Shown here: positions 1 through 7,919 of the stretch, in pieces
How the letters are laid out: each line of letters starts with the position of its first letter
Numbering within the stretch: position 1 is the first letter of the stretch
NCBI GenBank assembly: GCA_041740315.1
Contig: JBGSMF010000077.1
Location: 1-19,529 of the forward strand
Length of the DNA stretch: 19,529 nt
Source: JBGSMF01 sp041740315
GTDB lineage: Bacteria > Chloroflexota > Anaerolineae > Fen-1058
Direction: 5' to 3'
The notes under the pieces: generated by a model
What the model was told of the DNA's origin: nothing
Databases searched by the model: none
Seen by the model: the letters and a program-made list of their open reading frames with translations, nothing else
Made by a program: the position numbers and the translations under genes

Positions 1-2
1 TG

Positions 3-2402
3 GCGGCGGCGGCGCTGGGCAGTGTCCCCATAACCGCCTACGCCGTGATCCAGGCAGCCGGGGCCGACCCGCTGCCGTGGGGCACCGAGCAGCCGGTGGT
101 TGCCTCTACATTGGGCAACCCCATTTTCCTTTCGGCGTATCTGGCTATGGTTATCTCGCTGACCATCGCCGGGCTGGTTGCGCTGATCCCGGCTGTTTGG
201 AAAGAATTGCAAGCTTTTCCGCCTGCCTTTTTGCGCGCGGCCGGTTATGGCTTGCTTTTGCTGGGCGGGCTTTTCATCTTGCTATTGCAGTTGTACGCTC
301 TGGCGCTCACGGGCGCTCGAATGATTTGGCTGGCTCTGCTGGCCGGATTGATAGTGTTTGTTTTGTCTTTAGTGGCAGTGCCACTTCGCAGGACCTTGTG
401 GCGTTGGGTTCCACTGGGAATGGCTGCCCTCTTCATTTTGACCCTATTGGGCATATTGGTGATTGGCAGCCTGACCCCCATTGCGCAGCTCGAATCGGTG
501 GTCACCGGTCCTAGCGAGCGGCCTATGGTGAGGCAATTGATTTGGCAGGGCGCGCGCGAGCTGGCGTTCACCCGGCCGGCGATGGGAGGGCAGCCCGACC
601 GGCAGGCTGCATTGCGGCCCTGGCTGGGCTATGGGCCAGAGACAATGTATCTGGCCTATCCACAGGTCTATCAGCCAGAGCTGGGGCGTTATGAATCACG
701 AACTTCGTCACCCGACCGCGCCCATAACCAATTGCTTGATGTGTTGGTGACTCTGGGCTGGGTAGGCGCGGCGCTCTTTATGCTTGTGTGGGTAATGTTC
801 TTTGCTTCGGCCTTGGCAAACATCTCGGCAGGGCAGGGTGCTATAGAAGCGATTGTTGCCGGTGGCGTGATGGCAGCCGGATTGGCTTATTTTGTTGATG
901 CCCAGTTTGATGTTCCCATCGTCTCTACCCAGTTGCTCTTTTGGGTGGGGGTGGGGGTATTGGCTGCCCTGGCTTGCCATCGCCAAAAGGAGCCAGCGCA
1001 ATATCTTGCGGGTCAGTCTATGGTTTCGGGAGTGGCTATCTTTCTTTTGCCTGCCATCGCTATTGTAGCTTTGGGGGTGGCAGGCTTGCCGCGCAATTGG
1101 ACAGAGGGCCTGGGCCTTGGCAGTGGGCTGTTGATTGGGCTTGGGGTGGCGATGGCGGCCGCGCTTGCCAACCTGGCAGTCGGCTGGCGCGATCCTCGCG
1201 CTGCGCCCGGCTATTGGCGATGGCTTTATCCCCTGTTAGCTGGGTTGCTGGCCTGGTTGAGCCTGGGTGTGTTTGTTGGCGCCGCGCTCACGCTGCGGGG
1301 GCTGTTAGCAGTCATGCGGGCCACGTTGGATCCCTCACAAGTTGAAGCTTATCTTGCGCGATTGGAAAGCTGGCCTGTGCTGGCATGGGGGTTTGTTGCG
1401 CTTGGCTTGCTGGCTGTGGCTGCCGCGCTGCCGCGCCCCCGCGCGCGCCTGGTGGCGTGGAGTTGGCGTAATCTGGTAACCTTTGCTGCGGCGCTGCCGG
1501 TTTATATCGCAATTGTAGCTGGAACTGGCTGGCTCATCTTGAACTTGACCATTCGCCCAATCCAGGCTGATGTTGTGTACAAGCAGGCAACGCCCTACGA
1601 TCAGGCTGGGGCGTGGGAGCAGGCGATTGAAATGTATGAACGGGCAACCCGCCTGGCTCCCCGGCAAGATTTTTATTACCTCTTTTTGGGCCGGGCGCAG
1701 TTGGAGCAGGCCAGGCAAGAAGGAACTGCCGCGCGCCGTGATGAGGGTTTGACGCAGGCGCAGGAAACACTGCAACGCGCCCAGACGCTCAATCCATACA
1801 ACGCTGACCATGCCGCTAACCTGGCGCGGCTGCAGCGCATCTGGGTTGATTTGAGCGAGTCTGATGACGATAAACAAAAGCATGCCGACCAATCCATTGC
1901 CCACTATCAAGAGGCGCTCGCGGTTAGTCCCAACAATCCCATCTTGTGGAATGAACTGGCGACCGTTTACCTGTACCTTAAAAATGATTCTGAAACGGCC
2001 ATCCAAAAGCTAGAACACTCGCTCTCGCTCGACGCCGAGTATGAATCTACCTATTTGATACTGGGCGACATTTACGTAAAGCAGCGAGATTATGACCAGG
2101 CCGCCAAGGTTTATGCGAAAGCGCTGGAAATCAATCCCCAATTACCCCAGGCGCGCAGTCCGCTCTGCTACATTTACGCTGAGCAGAAAGAACTGGATAA
2201 AGCCATTGCCTGCAGCCAAGCCTTGGTTGAAATAACGCCCGACGATTGGAACGCGCACAAAAACCTGGCAATATTGTTTGCTCAAACAGGAGATTTAAAA
2301 GCTGCCCTGAGCCACGCGCGAAAAGCGCGCGAACTGGCCCCCAGGGACCAGTGGTCTGCATTGGATGCTTATATTGCGCAATTGGAATCCAGGCTAAAAT
2401 AG
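3..2402 (+). CDS. O-antigen ligase-like (Wzy_C family) membrane protein with C-terminal TPR repeats, 5'-truncated by the window edge
   Basis: The reading frame is open to the left edge, so the true start lies outside the window; the GTG at 45 is only the first internal start codon. The N-terminal two thirds is very hydrophobic, with many membrane segments. It carries features of the Wzy_C/WaaL polymerase-ligase family: a TLGNPIFLSAYLA stretch near nt 111-150, a TGARMIWLALLAG stretch near nt 309-348, and an extracytoplasmic loop ending in RAHNQLLDVLVTLGWVG, whose histidine codon is at nt 723. The family joins or polymerises lipid-linked glycans at the outer face of the inner membrane. From about nt 1570 to the end the protein is soluble and made of several TPR units (for example AWEQAIEMYERATRLAP and DYDQAAKVYAKALEINPQ), probably a protein-interaction or substrate-length region. 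The fused ligase-TPR layout is known in several phyla. The glycan substrate cannot be told from the sequence. The two Roadblock genes follow closely on the same strand. Confidence 0.82.
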   Translation, partial: AAAALGSVPITAYAVIQAAGADPLPWGTEQPVVASTLGNPIFLSAYLAMVISLTIAGLVALIPAVWKELQAFPPAFLRAAGYGLLLLGGLFILLLQLYALALTGARMIWLALLAGLIVFVLSLVAVPLRRTLWRWVPLGMAALFILTLLGILVIGSLTPIAQLESVVTGPSERPMVRQLIWQGARELAFTRPAMGGQPDRQAALRPWLGYGPETMYLAYPQVYQPELGRYESRTSSPDRAHNQLLDVLVTLGWVGAALFMLVWVMFFASALANISAGQGAIEAIVAGGVMAAGLAYFVDAQFDVPIVSTQLLFWVGVGVLAALACHRQKEPAQYLAGQSMVSGVAIFLLPAIAIVALGVAGLPRNWTEGLGLGSGLLIGLGVAMAAALANLAVGWRDPRAAPGYWRWLYPLLAGLLAWLSLGVFVGAALTLRGLLAVMRATLDPSQVEAYLARLESWPVLAWGFVALGLLAVAAALPRPRARLVAWSWRNLVTFAAALPVYIAIVAGTGWLILNLTIRPIQADVVYKQATPYDQAGAWEQAIEMYERATRLAPRQDFYYLFLGRAQLEQARQEGTAARRDEGLTQAQETLQRAQTLNPYNADHAANLARLQRIWVDLSESDDDKQKHADQSIAHYQEALAVSPNNPILWNELATVYLYLKNDSETAIQKLEHSLSLDAEYESTYLILGDIYVKQRDYDQAAKVYAKALEINPQLPQARSPLCYIYAEQKELDKAIACSQALVEITPDDWNAHKNLAILFAQTGDLKAALSHARKARELAPRDQWSALDAYIAQLESRLK

Positions 2403-2431
2403 GTGAGAACTAGAATGGTGAGGAGTGGAGT

Positions 2432-2803
2432 ATGGCCATACAACTAAGCCGCGCCGAGCGCTTGCAACGGATGCTTGAAGAATTGATGGAACAGGCCGAA
2501 GGGATTCGTGGCGCTTTGCTGGCCACCGAAAATGGTCTGGTGGTGGCTTCGGTGATGGAAGACGCCGAGCAGGTAGGCGCAATCGCGGCCAATCTGTTCG
2601 ACCTGTCGCGCAAGGCCAGCCAGCGGCTGGAGCAAGGCGATGTGGGGCGGGTGGTCATTGACGCCGAGCTGGGCACGATTGTGGTCTTTCCACTCGGCCC
2701 GCACGTTTCGCTGACAGCGGTGGTGAACAAAGACGCCAAGCTGGGATTGATTTTGCAATTGGTAGCCCGCTCCATTCCACGCATTGCCGATCTGGTGGGC
2801 TGA
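2432..2803 (+). CDS. Roadblock/LC7 domain protein (first of a tandem pair)
   Basis: This 123-residue protein consists almost wholly of one Roadblock/LC7 domain. An amphipathic N-terminal helix (residues 5-22) leads into GIRGALLATENGLVVASV, then a helix (AIAANLFDLSRKASQRLEQG) and the paired strands GRVVIDAELGTIVVFPLGPHVSLTAVV. Family members such as MglB regulate small Ras-like GTPases or form dimeric platforms in polarity, motility and secretion. No GTPase gene lies in the window. A GAGGAG-type ribosome binding site sits just upstream of the ATG. The gene starts 29 nt after the ligase-TPR gene and ends 12 nt before the second Roadblock gene, so co-transcription is likely. The family call is firm; the partner and process are not known. 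Confidence 0.88.
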   Translation: MAIQLSRAERLQRMLEELMEQAEGIRGALLATENGLVVASVMEDAEQVGAIAANLFDLSRKASQRLEQGDVGRVVIDAELGTIVVFPLGPHVSLTAVVNKDAKLGLILQLVARSIPRIADLVG

Positions 2804-2815
2804 TGGGAGTGTAGC

Positions 2816-3238
2816 ATGCCTCAAATATATCGAGTAGACCTGCTCGAACGCGAGCTGAAAAAGCTGCAAGAGCAAGTGGGCGGCATTCAAGGCGCGGTTG
2901 TCGTCAGCATTGAAGGCCTGGTCATTGCGGCCTTTCCCCCTGGTGAGGAGCACGATGCCGTTGACGGCAATCCAACCGATAGCCCCCAAGTGGCCGCCAT
3001 GGCCGCCACGCTGGTGGCGATTAGTGAAAAGGTGCTGCAGCGATTGGCGCGCGGCGATATAGACCGCCTGCTCATCGAAGGCGACGACGGCGCGTTGGTG
3101 GTGGTGCCCGCCGGCAACGAAGCGGCGCTGGCGGTACTGGTGAACAAGAATGTCAAGATGGGCATCACACTGCTGGCGCTCAAGCGCACCGCCAAAAAGA
3201 TCGCCGAGGTGCTGGCCAAGGACTTGCGGGAAAGATAA
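2816..3238 (+). CDS. Roadblock/LC7 domain protein (second of a tandem pair)
   Basis: This 140-residue protein has the same fold as the preceding gene but is clearly diverged. An N-terminal helix (LLERELKKLQEQVGGIQ) is followed by GAVVVSIEGLVIAAFPPG, a loop unique to this copy (residues about 42-58, EEHDAVDGNPTDSPQVA), a helix AMAATLVAISEKVLQRLARGD, and strands DRLLIEGDDGALVVVPAGNEAALAVLVNKN. Its C-terminal helix ends in basic residues. A GGGAG ribosome binding site precedes the ATG. Two adjacent, unequal Roadblock genes suggest a heterodimer, as is common for this domain, but that is inference. No MglA-like GTPase is visible nearby. Confidence 0.87.
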   Translation: MPQIYRVDLLERELKKLQEQVGGIQGAVVVSIEGLVIAAFPPGEEHDAVDGNPTDSPQVAAMAATLVAISEKVLQRLARGDIDRLLIEGDDGALVVVPAGNEAALAVLVNKNVKMGITLLALKRTAKKIAEVLAKDLRER

Positions 3239-3442
3239 ACACAGCGCCAAAGGGCAGCGATTCAACATATACGTTACACTGCTACTCCACACGGGAAGAG
3301 CGGGCAACTCTAAATCAACCAAGCTAGCAGCGATTCTTGACAAAAGCCCCCGTCAAACTACAATGATGATAATGGCCAATGATGAACCGGCTGAGTCGGT
3401 TGAAATCGCCGACGGCTTCAACTTAATGACGATGAGCTGTGT
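3239..3442. other. intergenic region between convergent genes
   Basis: This 204-bp gap lies between the end of the second Roadblock gene (+) and the end of the lipoprotein gene (-). I see no convincing coding sequence and no classical hairpin-plus-T-tract terminator. A small possible hairpin (AACCG / CGGTT around 3386-3402) and a good-looking plus-strand promoter (listed separately) are the only signals. Confidence 0.5.
3337..3364 (+). promoter_or_regulatory. candidate sigma70-type promoter, orphan
   Basis: A perfect -35 box TTGACA (3337-3342), a 16-nt spacer and a TACAAT -10 box (3359-3364). No plus-strand gene follows it: a transcript from here would run antisense into the lipoprotein gene that ends at 3443. 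It may be a chance match or may make an antisense or small RNA. Confidence 0.3.
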
Positions 3443-3766
3443 TCATTGCTCCTGGAGTTCCCAGACGATTTTGCCCTGCAAAATGCCCCAATCGTTAAAC
3501 TCTTGCGAATGAAGCTTGCCGTCTGTCCCGATAAAAGTGACGTCCTTGAACGTCTCGCCGTCGGCGTTTTTGTGGAACGAGATGCTGACGATTTGGTCAT
3601 AGCTGCGCACGTCTTCGGGCAGATTGATGTGAACCGCCTGTCCCGTCCAGCGCGAAATCTTGCGGCCCTGGTAACATGCGGTCAGGCTGCCTACCAACAA
3701 CAGCGTCACCAGCACGCCCAATAAAAAATACTGCCAACTTTTCAACTCGCGTTTATTGGAATTCAT
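3443..3766 (-). CDS. small lipoprotein of unknown function
   Basis: This 107-residue protein was not recognised. Residues 1-31 form a lipoprotein signal: a basic N-terminus (MNSNKRELK), a hydrophobic core (residues 13-27) and a lipobox LTAC with the lipidated cysteine at position 31. The mature part (about 76 residues) begins YQGRKISRWTGQAVHINLPEDV, is predicted extracytoplasmic and looks like a small beta-rich domain. A longer reading frame opens at 3901, but the ATG at 3766 is preferred. It has an AAGGAGGGACA ribosome binding site, it gives the intact signal peptide, and it overlaps the TGA of the flavoprotein gene by 4 bp (ATGA). The pair is therefore probably translationally coupled. No homologous function can be named. 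Confidence 0.75.
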   Translation of the reverse strand: MNSNKRELKSWQYFLLGVLVTLLLVGSLTACYQGRKISRWTGQAVHINLPEDVRSYDQIVSISFHKNADGETFKDVTFIGTDGKLHSQEFNDWGILQGKIVWELQEQ

Positions 3767-4566
3767 TGTCCCTCCTTCTGTCCAAGCATAAAGAGTGTCA
3801 GCGCCGCGCCTGCCAACCGCGCCAACGCCACCTTGACGGGATGGGCGCGATGCGCCACGTAAAAGGTCTGCCCGGCGGCTAACCAGCCTTGCTTTTGCCA
3901 ATAGTCGTAATCATAAGAACCCGACGGTTCACGTTGCCAAGCCATCTGCTGAATTTTGAACGCAACCAGAGACACAAAAGAAGGCCGCCGAGCGTGCTGC
4001 TCGGAAACAGCGCGGAACAATTGCCGGGCGACCTGGGCTGTTTCTTTTTGATAGCGGCTTTCCAGTTCAGCATGTTCCATCAATGCACCCATTTTGTAGC
4101 CGGCCTGCCCTGCCAGGTGATAGCCCCACGTGAGCAAAGCCGCGTTCATCGTGCGCAGGGCGTGGGTGGTTGAGCTGCCGCCCACCGTGGCGAGCGGATA
4201 CGCGCACTTGCCGCCAAACGCTGGGCGGTGGCAGACGTAGGCCAGGCGATCCATCCAATTCTTGGCAATGCCGTTCACATCGTCCACATAGACCGGACTG
4301 GCAAGGATAAGGCCATCTGCGGCGTCCATTTTGGCGCGGATGGCTGGCAGGTCATCTTTCAAGGGGCATTTGTCTTCGCCGCGGTCAAAGCAGCTTCGAC
4401 AACCCCGGCAAAACTGCACCTCCATATCGCCCAGGTAAAGCGTTTCAAATTCGAGCGATATGCGCTGGCGCGCCGCTATCGTCCTCATATGCGCCTCAAT
4501 CATTTGCACAATGCGAACCGTGTTGCCTTTTTTGCGTTGGCTGCTTACCAGAGCGATAATTTTCAT
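3763..4566 (-). CDS. iron-sulfur flavoprotein / NAD(P)H-dependent FMN reductase-like protein
   Basis: This 267-residue protein belongs to the flavodoxin-fold NADPH-dependent FMN reductase superfamily. The N-terminus MKIIALVSSQRKKGNT is the phosphate-binding loop for FMN. SPVYVDDVNGIAKNWMDRL (about residues 90-108) and TVGGSSTT are typical of the family. A compact cysteine motif C53-x2-C56-x2-C59-x7-C67 matches the Isf (iron-sulfur flavoprotein) pattern that binds a 4Fe-4S cluster, so electron transfer in the cytoplasm is the likely role. The C-terminal 40 residues include a hydrophobic stretch (VALARLAGAALTLFMLG), which may associate with the membrane. Its stop overlaps the lipoprotein start. 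The ribosome binding site (AGGGATAGG) is modest. The redox partner is unknown. Confidence 0.82.
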   Translation of the reverse strand: MKIIALVSSQRKKGNTVRIVQMIEAHMRTIAARQRISLEFETLYLGDMEVQFCRGCRSCFDRGEDKCPLKDDLPAIRAKMDAADGLILASPVYVDDVNGIAKNWMDRLAYVCHRPAFGGKCAYPLATVGGSSTTHALRTMNAALLTWGYHLAGQAGYKMGALMEHAELESRYQKETAQVARQLFRAVSEQHARRPSFVSLVAFKIQQMAWQREPSGSYDYDYWQKQGWLAAGQTFYVAHRAHPVKVALARLAGAALTLFMLGQKEGQ

Positions 4567-4641
4567 AGCCTATCCCTACGTAAAAGACGCCATCGAAAGG
4601 CCAGCAGAGCATACACCCCCAGAAAGCTTGTCCACGATGGA

Positions 4642-4755
4642 TTATTTCCTTTTTCTGACGCGAATATAAGAAAAGATGCCCCACATGGTATCCCATTCTA
4701 CCGTGTAGCGCAATTGCAAATCATCCAAGATAACGCGGGGAATGGGACGCAACAT
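4642..4755 (-). CDS. possible small protein, 37 residues
   Basis: A short open frame reads from an ATG at 4755 to a TAA at 4642. The product begins MLRPIPRVILDDLQLRY and ends in a basic tail (VRVRKRK-like). Upstream are AAAGG and GGAG motifs at ribosome-binding distance. It lies 32 nt after the stop of the SpoIIE-type phosphatase gene and on the same strand, so it could be the last gene of that operon. No family was recognised. Its shortness means it may be chance. Confidence 0.3.
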   Translation of the reverse strand: MLRPIPRVILDDLQLRYTVEWDTMWGIFSYIRVRKRK

Positions 4756-4787
4756 CTCCGCAGACCTTTCTGAAAACTCTTAAAGGC

Positions 4788-7118
4788 TCAAATAGGGACA
4801 ATCAAGACAACAACCAGCGTCAAATCATCGCTTGGCTCAGCGCCGCCCACAAAGGCGCGCACATCCGCCAATATCCACTCTTGCAGGTCTAGCGCCCTGG
4901 CTCCAATTGGAGCAGCAGCCAAGCGTGTGGTCAGGCACTCAAAGCCATACAATTCGCCAGCAGCGTTCATCGCCTCTACAATGCCATCACTGCTCAACAC
5001 CAACGCATCGCCTGGCAATAGCGTCTGACACGCCTCAGCGTGCGTTGCGACTGGCATGATACCCAGCGGCAGCCCACCCACATCCAACCATTCCACATGA
5101 CCATCGGCTCGCTGCACCAGCGGCGCAACCATGCCCGCGTTAGCGACGCACAATTCCCACCGCGCTTCCCGCTGCACAAGAATCGCATAGCTGAGGGCCG
5201 TGTTTAATTTGCTGCGCAAGGTGTGTGGATGCAGTTCGGCATTCAAGTTTTTTAGCAAATCACATGGCTCAGTTTGACGCTGTACCTTGTTCGTCAACAG
5301 GCCAACCGCCAATGCCATCATCAAGGCCGCCTGCATGCCTTTGCCAGACACGTCGCCGATCACCAATCCCAGATGATCGGCGTCAAACACAAAATAGTTG
5401 TAAAAATCGCCGCCCACCTGGCGCGCCGGCTGTGAAAAGCCAACTATCTCCAGGCCGGTCAGATGGGGCGCGGCCAGCGGCAGCAAGCTGGTCTGAAGCC
5501 GCCGCGCCATATCCAACTCGGTTTCGATGCGCTGACGCTCCATCTCCATCAAGCGCACATTGTCAATCGCCGTCGCGGCCTGGGCGACCAAGGACATTAA
5601 CAAGTCAACATCGTGTTGAGTAAAGACTCGTTGACCAATCCAATTAGCGACGGTAACGGTACCGATGACGTTGGGAGATTGGGAAGCAAATGTTACTGAC
5701 AAGGCGCCGCCCCGCTTTGAAATAAGCGGCACGACGATGAGCGATCCAACATTTCTCTGCTTGCGGATGTCCCGTGTTTCTTCCGGTTCTATCCCATCAT
5801 CTGCGCATACAGACAAAATGGGATGGCCTGTTGCGAACACCTGGCCGCTAATGCCTCGTTTTAGCTCTGCGTAGGTTGCCAATTTCTCTTCGCTTTCGGT
5901 GTGGTGGTGGCCCTGAATCATGCTAAACGCAACCTGCTCGCGCTCGTGATCCACCAGGTACAAGGCAGCCCGATCGGCCTGGACCAGCTCTTTGAGGTGA
6001 TTGAGCAAGTTGCTACAAATATCCTCAAACTGGGTAGCACCCAAAATGTTTCGAACAGCTTCAAACAGGCCGGCTGTTTCGCGCAAAGCAGTCTCAACTT
6101 GTTGCTGCGACTCGCTCAGAGCTTTTTTCTGCGCTTCCAATTCAGCCGTTCGCTCGGCTACGCGTCGCTCTAGCGTCAGGGTCAGGTTGCGCAGTTGCGC
6201 CTGGTATTCAACAATTTGCCGGGAAGCAGCATAAAAATGCTGCGCAAAAGAAATAAACTCGCGGTCGGTGCTGCCAGAAAACAATTCTGCGCTTTGGGTA
6301 GTGATTAGGTGAGTGGCCGCCTCTTCAATCTCTTGCAAGGGGCGCAAGATTGCACTGAGCAAGAGAGTGGACATAAAAGCGTCTAGCCCCAGCATAAAGC
6401 CGGAGAACAGTAAAACCATGCCGGGCAACTGCGTCACGCCAGGCCGCAGCACAAAGAGCGAAAAGACCATGATCAAGTTGATGGCAATCAGGCCCACAAA
6501 GAGCCGCAGCTTGGTGCGCAGCGCAGTTTGATGCCATGGCCCTTGCCAGGCATTGCGCAAGGCCAGCATGCGGCGCGCCTGGCTCAGCGCTGGCCGGATG
6601 GTCAGCTCGGTCACGCTGGTGATAAAGACAATATAGAGCGCAACTGCTATCGCGCCGCCCAGCAAGAAACGTGCCATGCTGGTCAGCGTCCCGCCGGTCA
6701 ACTCTAGGATAAGAGCAATCAACACAACCATGCTGCTGAGCACGCCTGCCAGGCGGGGATTGACAAGGCGCAAACTCTCTAATGCGCGGCTCACTTGGGT
6801 CAATTCGGGCGTGGGGATATCTGGTTGAATGTTGCCGTCGTGGATCCAATCATTCAGGCAACGTAGCCCCACCAGTTCCCAGCGCCGGCCCCATAGGCGC
6901 GGCAAGCCGAAAAGCGCGTAATGAATCAGCGTTGCAGCCAGTACCCCAAAGATAATAGCCGCCAACTGAAGCCAGAGCCGCTCAGGAGGAAGAGGCGTAA
7001 TAAGTAGAATGAACAAAAAACCCAAGGCGGCTGAAACCTGCCCACCCAGCACTGAAAAGACAGCAACGGCAAAAGTGTAGCTGACGCGAGTAGACAGACG
7101 AATAAACATCTGGTTCAT
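4788..7118 (-). CDS. membrane-anchored GAF-domain SpoIIE/PP2C-type serine phosphatase
   Basis: This 776-residue signalling protein has these parts in order. First come about six membrane segments (within residues 10-70, 123-172 and 206-257). Next is a HAMP-like stretch (about 255-310) and a coiled coil ending LERRVAERTAELEAQKKAL (310-345). A GAF domain spans about 350-520. Last is a SpoIIE/RsbU-type PP2C phosphatase (about 532-776). The linker ELDMARRLQTSLLP is characteristic of RsbU-like enzymes. Metal-binding acidic residues are visible in VGGDFY (D571), IGDVSGKG (D589), SSDGIVE (D711) and PSDDLT (D764-D765). The family removes phosphate from serine of anti-anti-sigma factors or related substrates; no STAS or anti-sigma gene is present here. 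It starts 21 nt after surE on the same strand, so it is probably the last large gene of the phosphate operon. The signal bound by the GAF domain is unknown. Confidence 0.9.
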   Translation of the reverse strand: MNQMFIRLSTRVSYTFAVAVFSVLGGQVSAALGFLFILLITPLPPERLWLQLAAIIFGVLAATLIHYALFGLPRLWGRRWELVGLRCLNDWIHDGNIQPDIPTPELTQVSRALESLRLVNPRLAGVLSSMVVLIALILELTGGTLTSMARFLLGGAIAVALYIVFITSVTELTIRPALSQARRMLALRNAWQGPWHQTALRTKLRLFVGLIAINLIMVFSLFVLRPGVTQLPGMVLLFSGFMLGLDAFMSTLLLSAILRPLQEIEEAATHLITTQSAELFSGSTDREFISFAQHFYAASRQIVEYQAQLRNLTLTLERRVAERTAELEAQKKALSESQQQVETALRETAGLFEAVRNILGATQFEDICSNLLNHLKELVQADRAALYLVDHEREQVAFSMIQGHHHTESEEKLATYAELKRGISGQVFATGHPILSVCADDGIEPEETRDIRKQRNVGSLIVVPLISKRGGALSVTFASQSPNVIGTVTVANWIGQRVFTQHDVDLLMSLVAQAATAIDNVRLMEMERQRIETELDMARRLQTSLLPLAAPHLTGLEIVGFSQPARQVGGDFYNYFVFDADHLGLVIGDVSGKGMQAALMMALAVGLLTNKVQRQTEPCDLLKNLNAELHPHTLRSKLNTALSYAILVQREARWELCVANAGMVAPLVQRADGHVEWLDVGGLPLGIMPVATHAEACQTLLPGDALVLSSDGIVEAMNAAGELYGFECLTTRLAAAPIGARALDLQEWILADVRAFVGGAEPSDDLTLVVVLIVPI

Positions 7119-7139
7119 AAAACCTGCTCAATGAGCGAG

Positions 7140-7919
7140 TTAACTGTGTTCTACCGCCAGCCCCCACGTGCCCAGGCTGGTAAGGATATTATACGCCGTC
7201 ATATCAAGCTGTAAGGGTGTGATGGAAACATAACCTTCTTCCAGCGCGCCCACGTCGGTGCCTTTTTCGGGGATGCCAATGGGCGCATCGCCGCCAATCC
7301 AATAGTACGGCTTGTTGCGCGGGTCTTGCCTGCGGTCAAGCCGGCCGCGATAGACGCGCAAGCCCTGGCGCGTGATGCGGTAGCCTTTGATCTGGTCATT
7401 GGGCAAATACGGCACGTTGACATTCAACAGCACGTCGTGAGGCAAGCCATTTTCAATGACGGCTTGCACCACCTGGCGGGCCACACACGCCGCCGGGCCG
7501 TAATCTATTGCGCCCAGGTGATTTTCGGGCGAGTCGAGCGAGATGGCCACGCCCGGCACACCGCCAATAACAGCCTCCATTGATGCAGTCACTGTGCCCG
7601 AATACGTTACGTCGTGGCCGACATTGGCATTCGGGTTGATGCCCGAAACCGCCAGGTCAACCTTTTCAGCCAGGTAGCCCAATAAAGCCAGTGAGACGCA
7701 ATCTGAAGGTGCGCCATCGCTGGTGAGCGCAGGCGAGCCATCGGCCAGTAACACCTCTTTTATCCGCAAGGGACGATCCAACGTCTTGACGTGCCCCGAA
7801 GCCGACCAGTTGTGGTCAGGCGCCAGAATGCTCACACTCCCCAATTCTCGCATGGCCTGCGCCAATGCCAACAGTCCTGGCGCGGTCACGCCGTCGTCGT
7901 TCGTAACCAAGATATGCAT
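7140..7919 (-). CDS. surE: 5'/3'-nucleotidase SurE
   Basis: This 259-residue protein is a full-length SurE (family length about 250-270). It hydrolyses nucleoside monophosphates, and in some members short polyphosphates, in the cytoplasm in a metal-dependent way. The active-site residues are visible: NDDG at 7-10 (D8, D9 metal ligands), NWSASG at 37-42 (S39), and SGIN at 92-95 (N95). Further family blocks are TSDGAPSDCV and YSGTVTASMEA. The ATG at 7919 has a GAGG ribosome binding site 8 nt upstream. The preceding hypothetical gene overlaps the start by 34 nt as read. Placement in the pst-phoU operon fits a role in phosphate salvage from nucleotides. Confidence 0.95.
   Translation of the reverse strand: MHILVTNDDGVTAPGLLALAQAMRELGSVSILAPDHNWSASGHVKTLDRPLRIKEVLLADGSPALTSDGAPSDCVSLALLGYLAEKVDLAVSGINPNANVGHDVTYSGTVTASMEAVIGGVPGVAISLDSPENHLGAIDYGPAACVARQVVQAVIENGLPHDVLLNVNVPYLPNDQIKGYRITRQGLRVYRGRLDRRQDPRNKPYYWIGGDAPIGIPEKGTDVGALEEGYVSITPLQLDMTAYNILTSLGTWGLAVEHS

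Noticed and set aside
2444..3343. 299-residue minus-strand open frame across both Roadblock genes
   Set aside because: It mirrors two clear Roadblock domains, has no recognisable domain of its own, no sensible ribosome binding site, and its composition (Q/H-rich) is typical of an antisense shadow.
3150..3512. 120-residue plus-strand frame from the end of the second Roadblock gene into the lipoprotein gene
   Set aside because: Overlaps the Roadblock gene out of frame and the lipoprotein gene antisense, with no domain or start signal.
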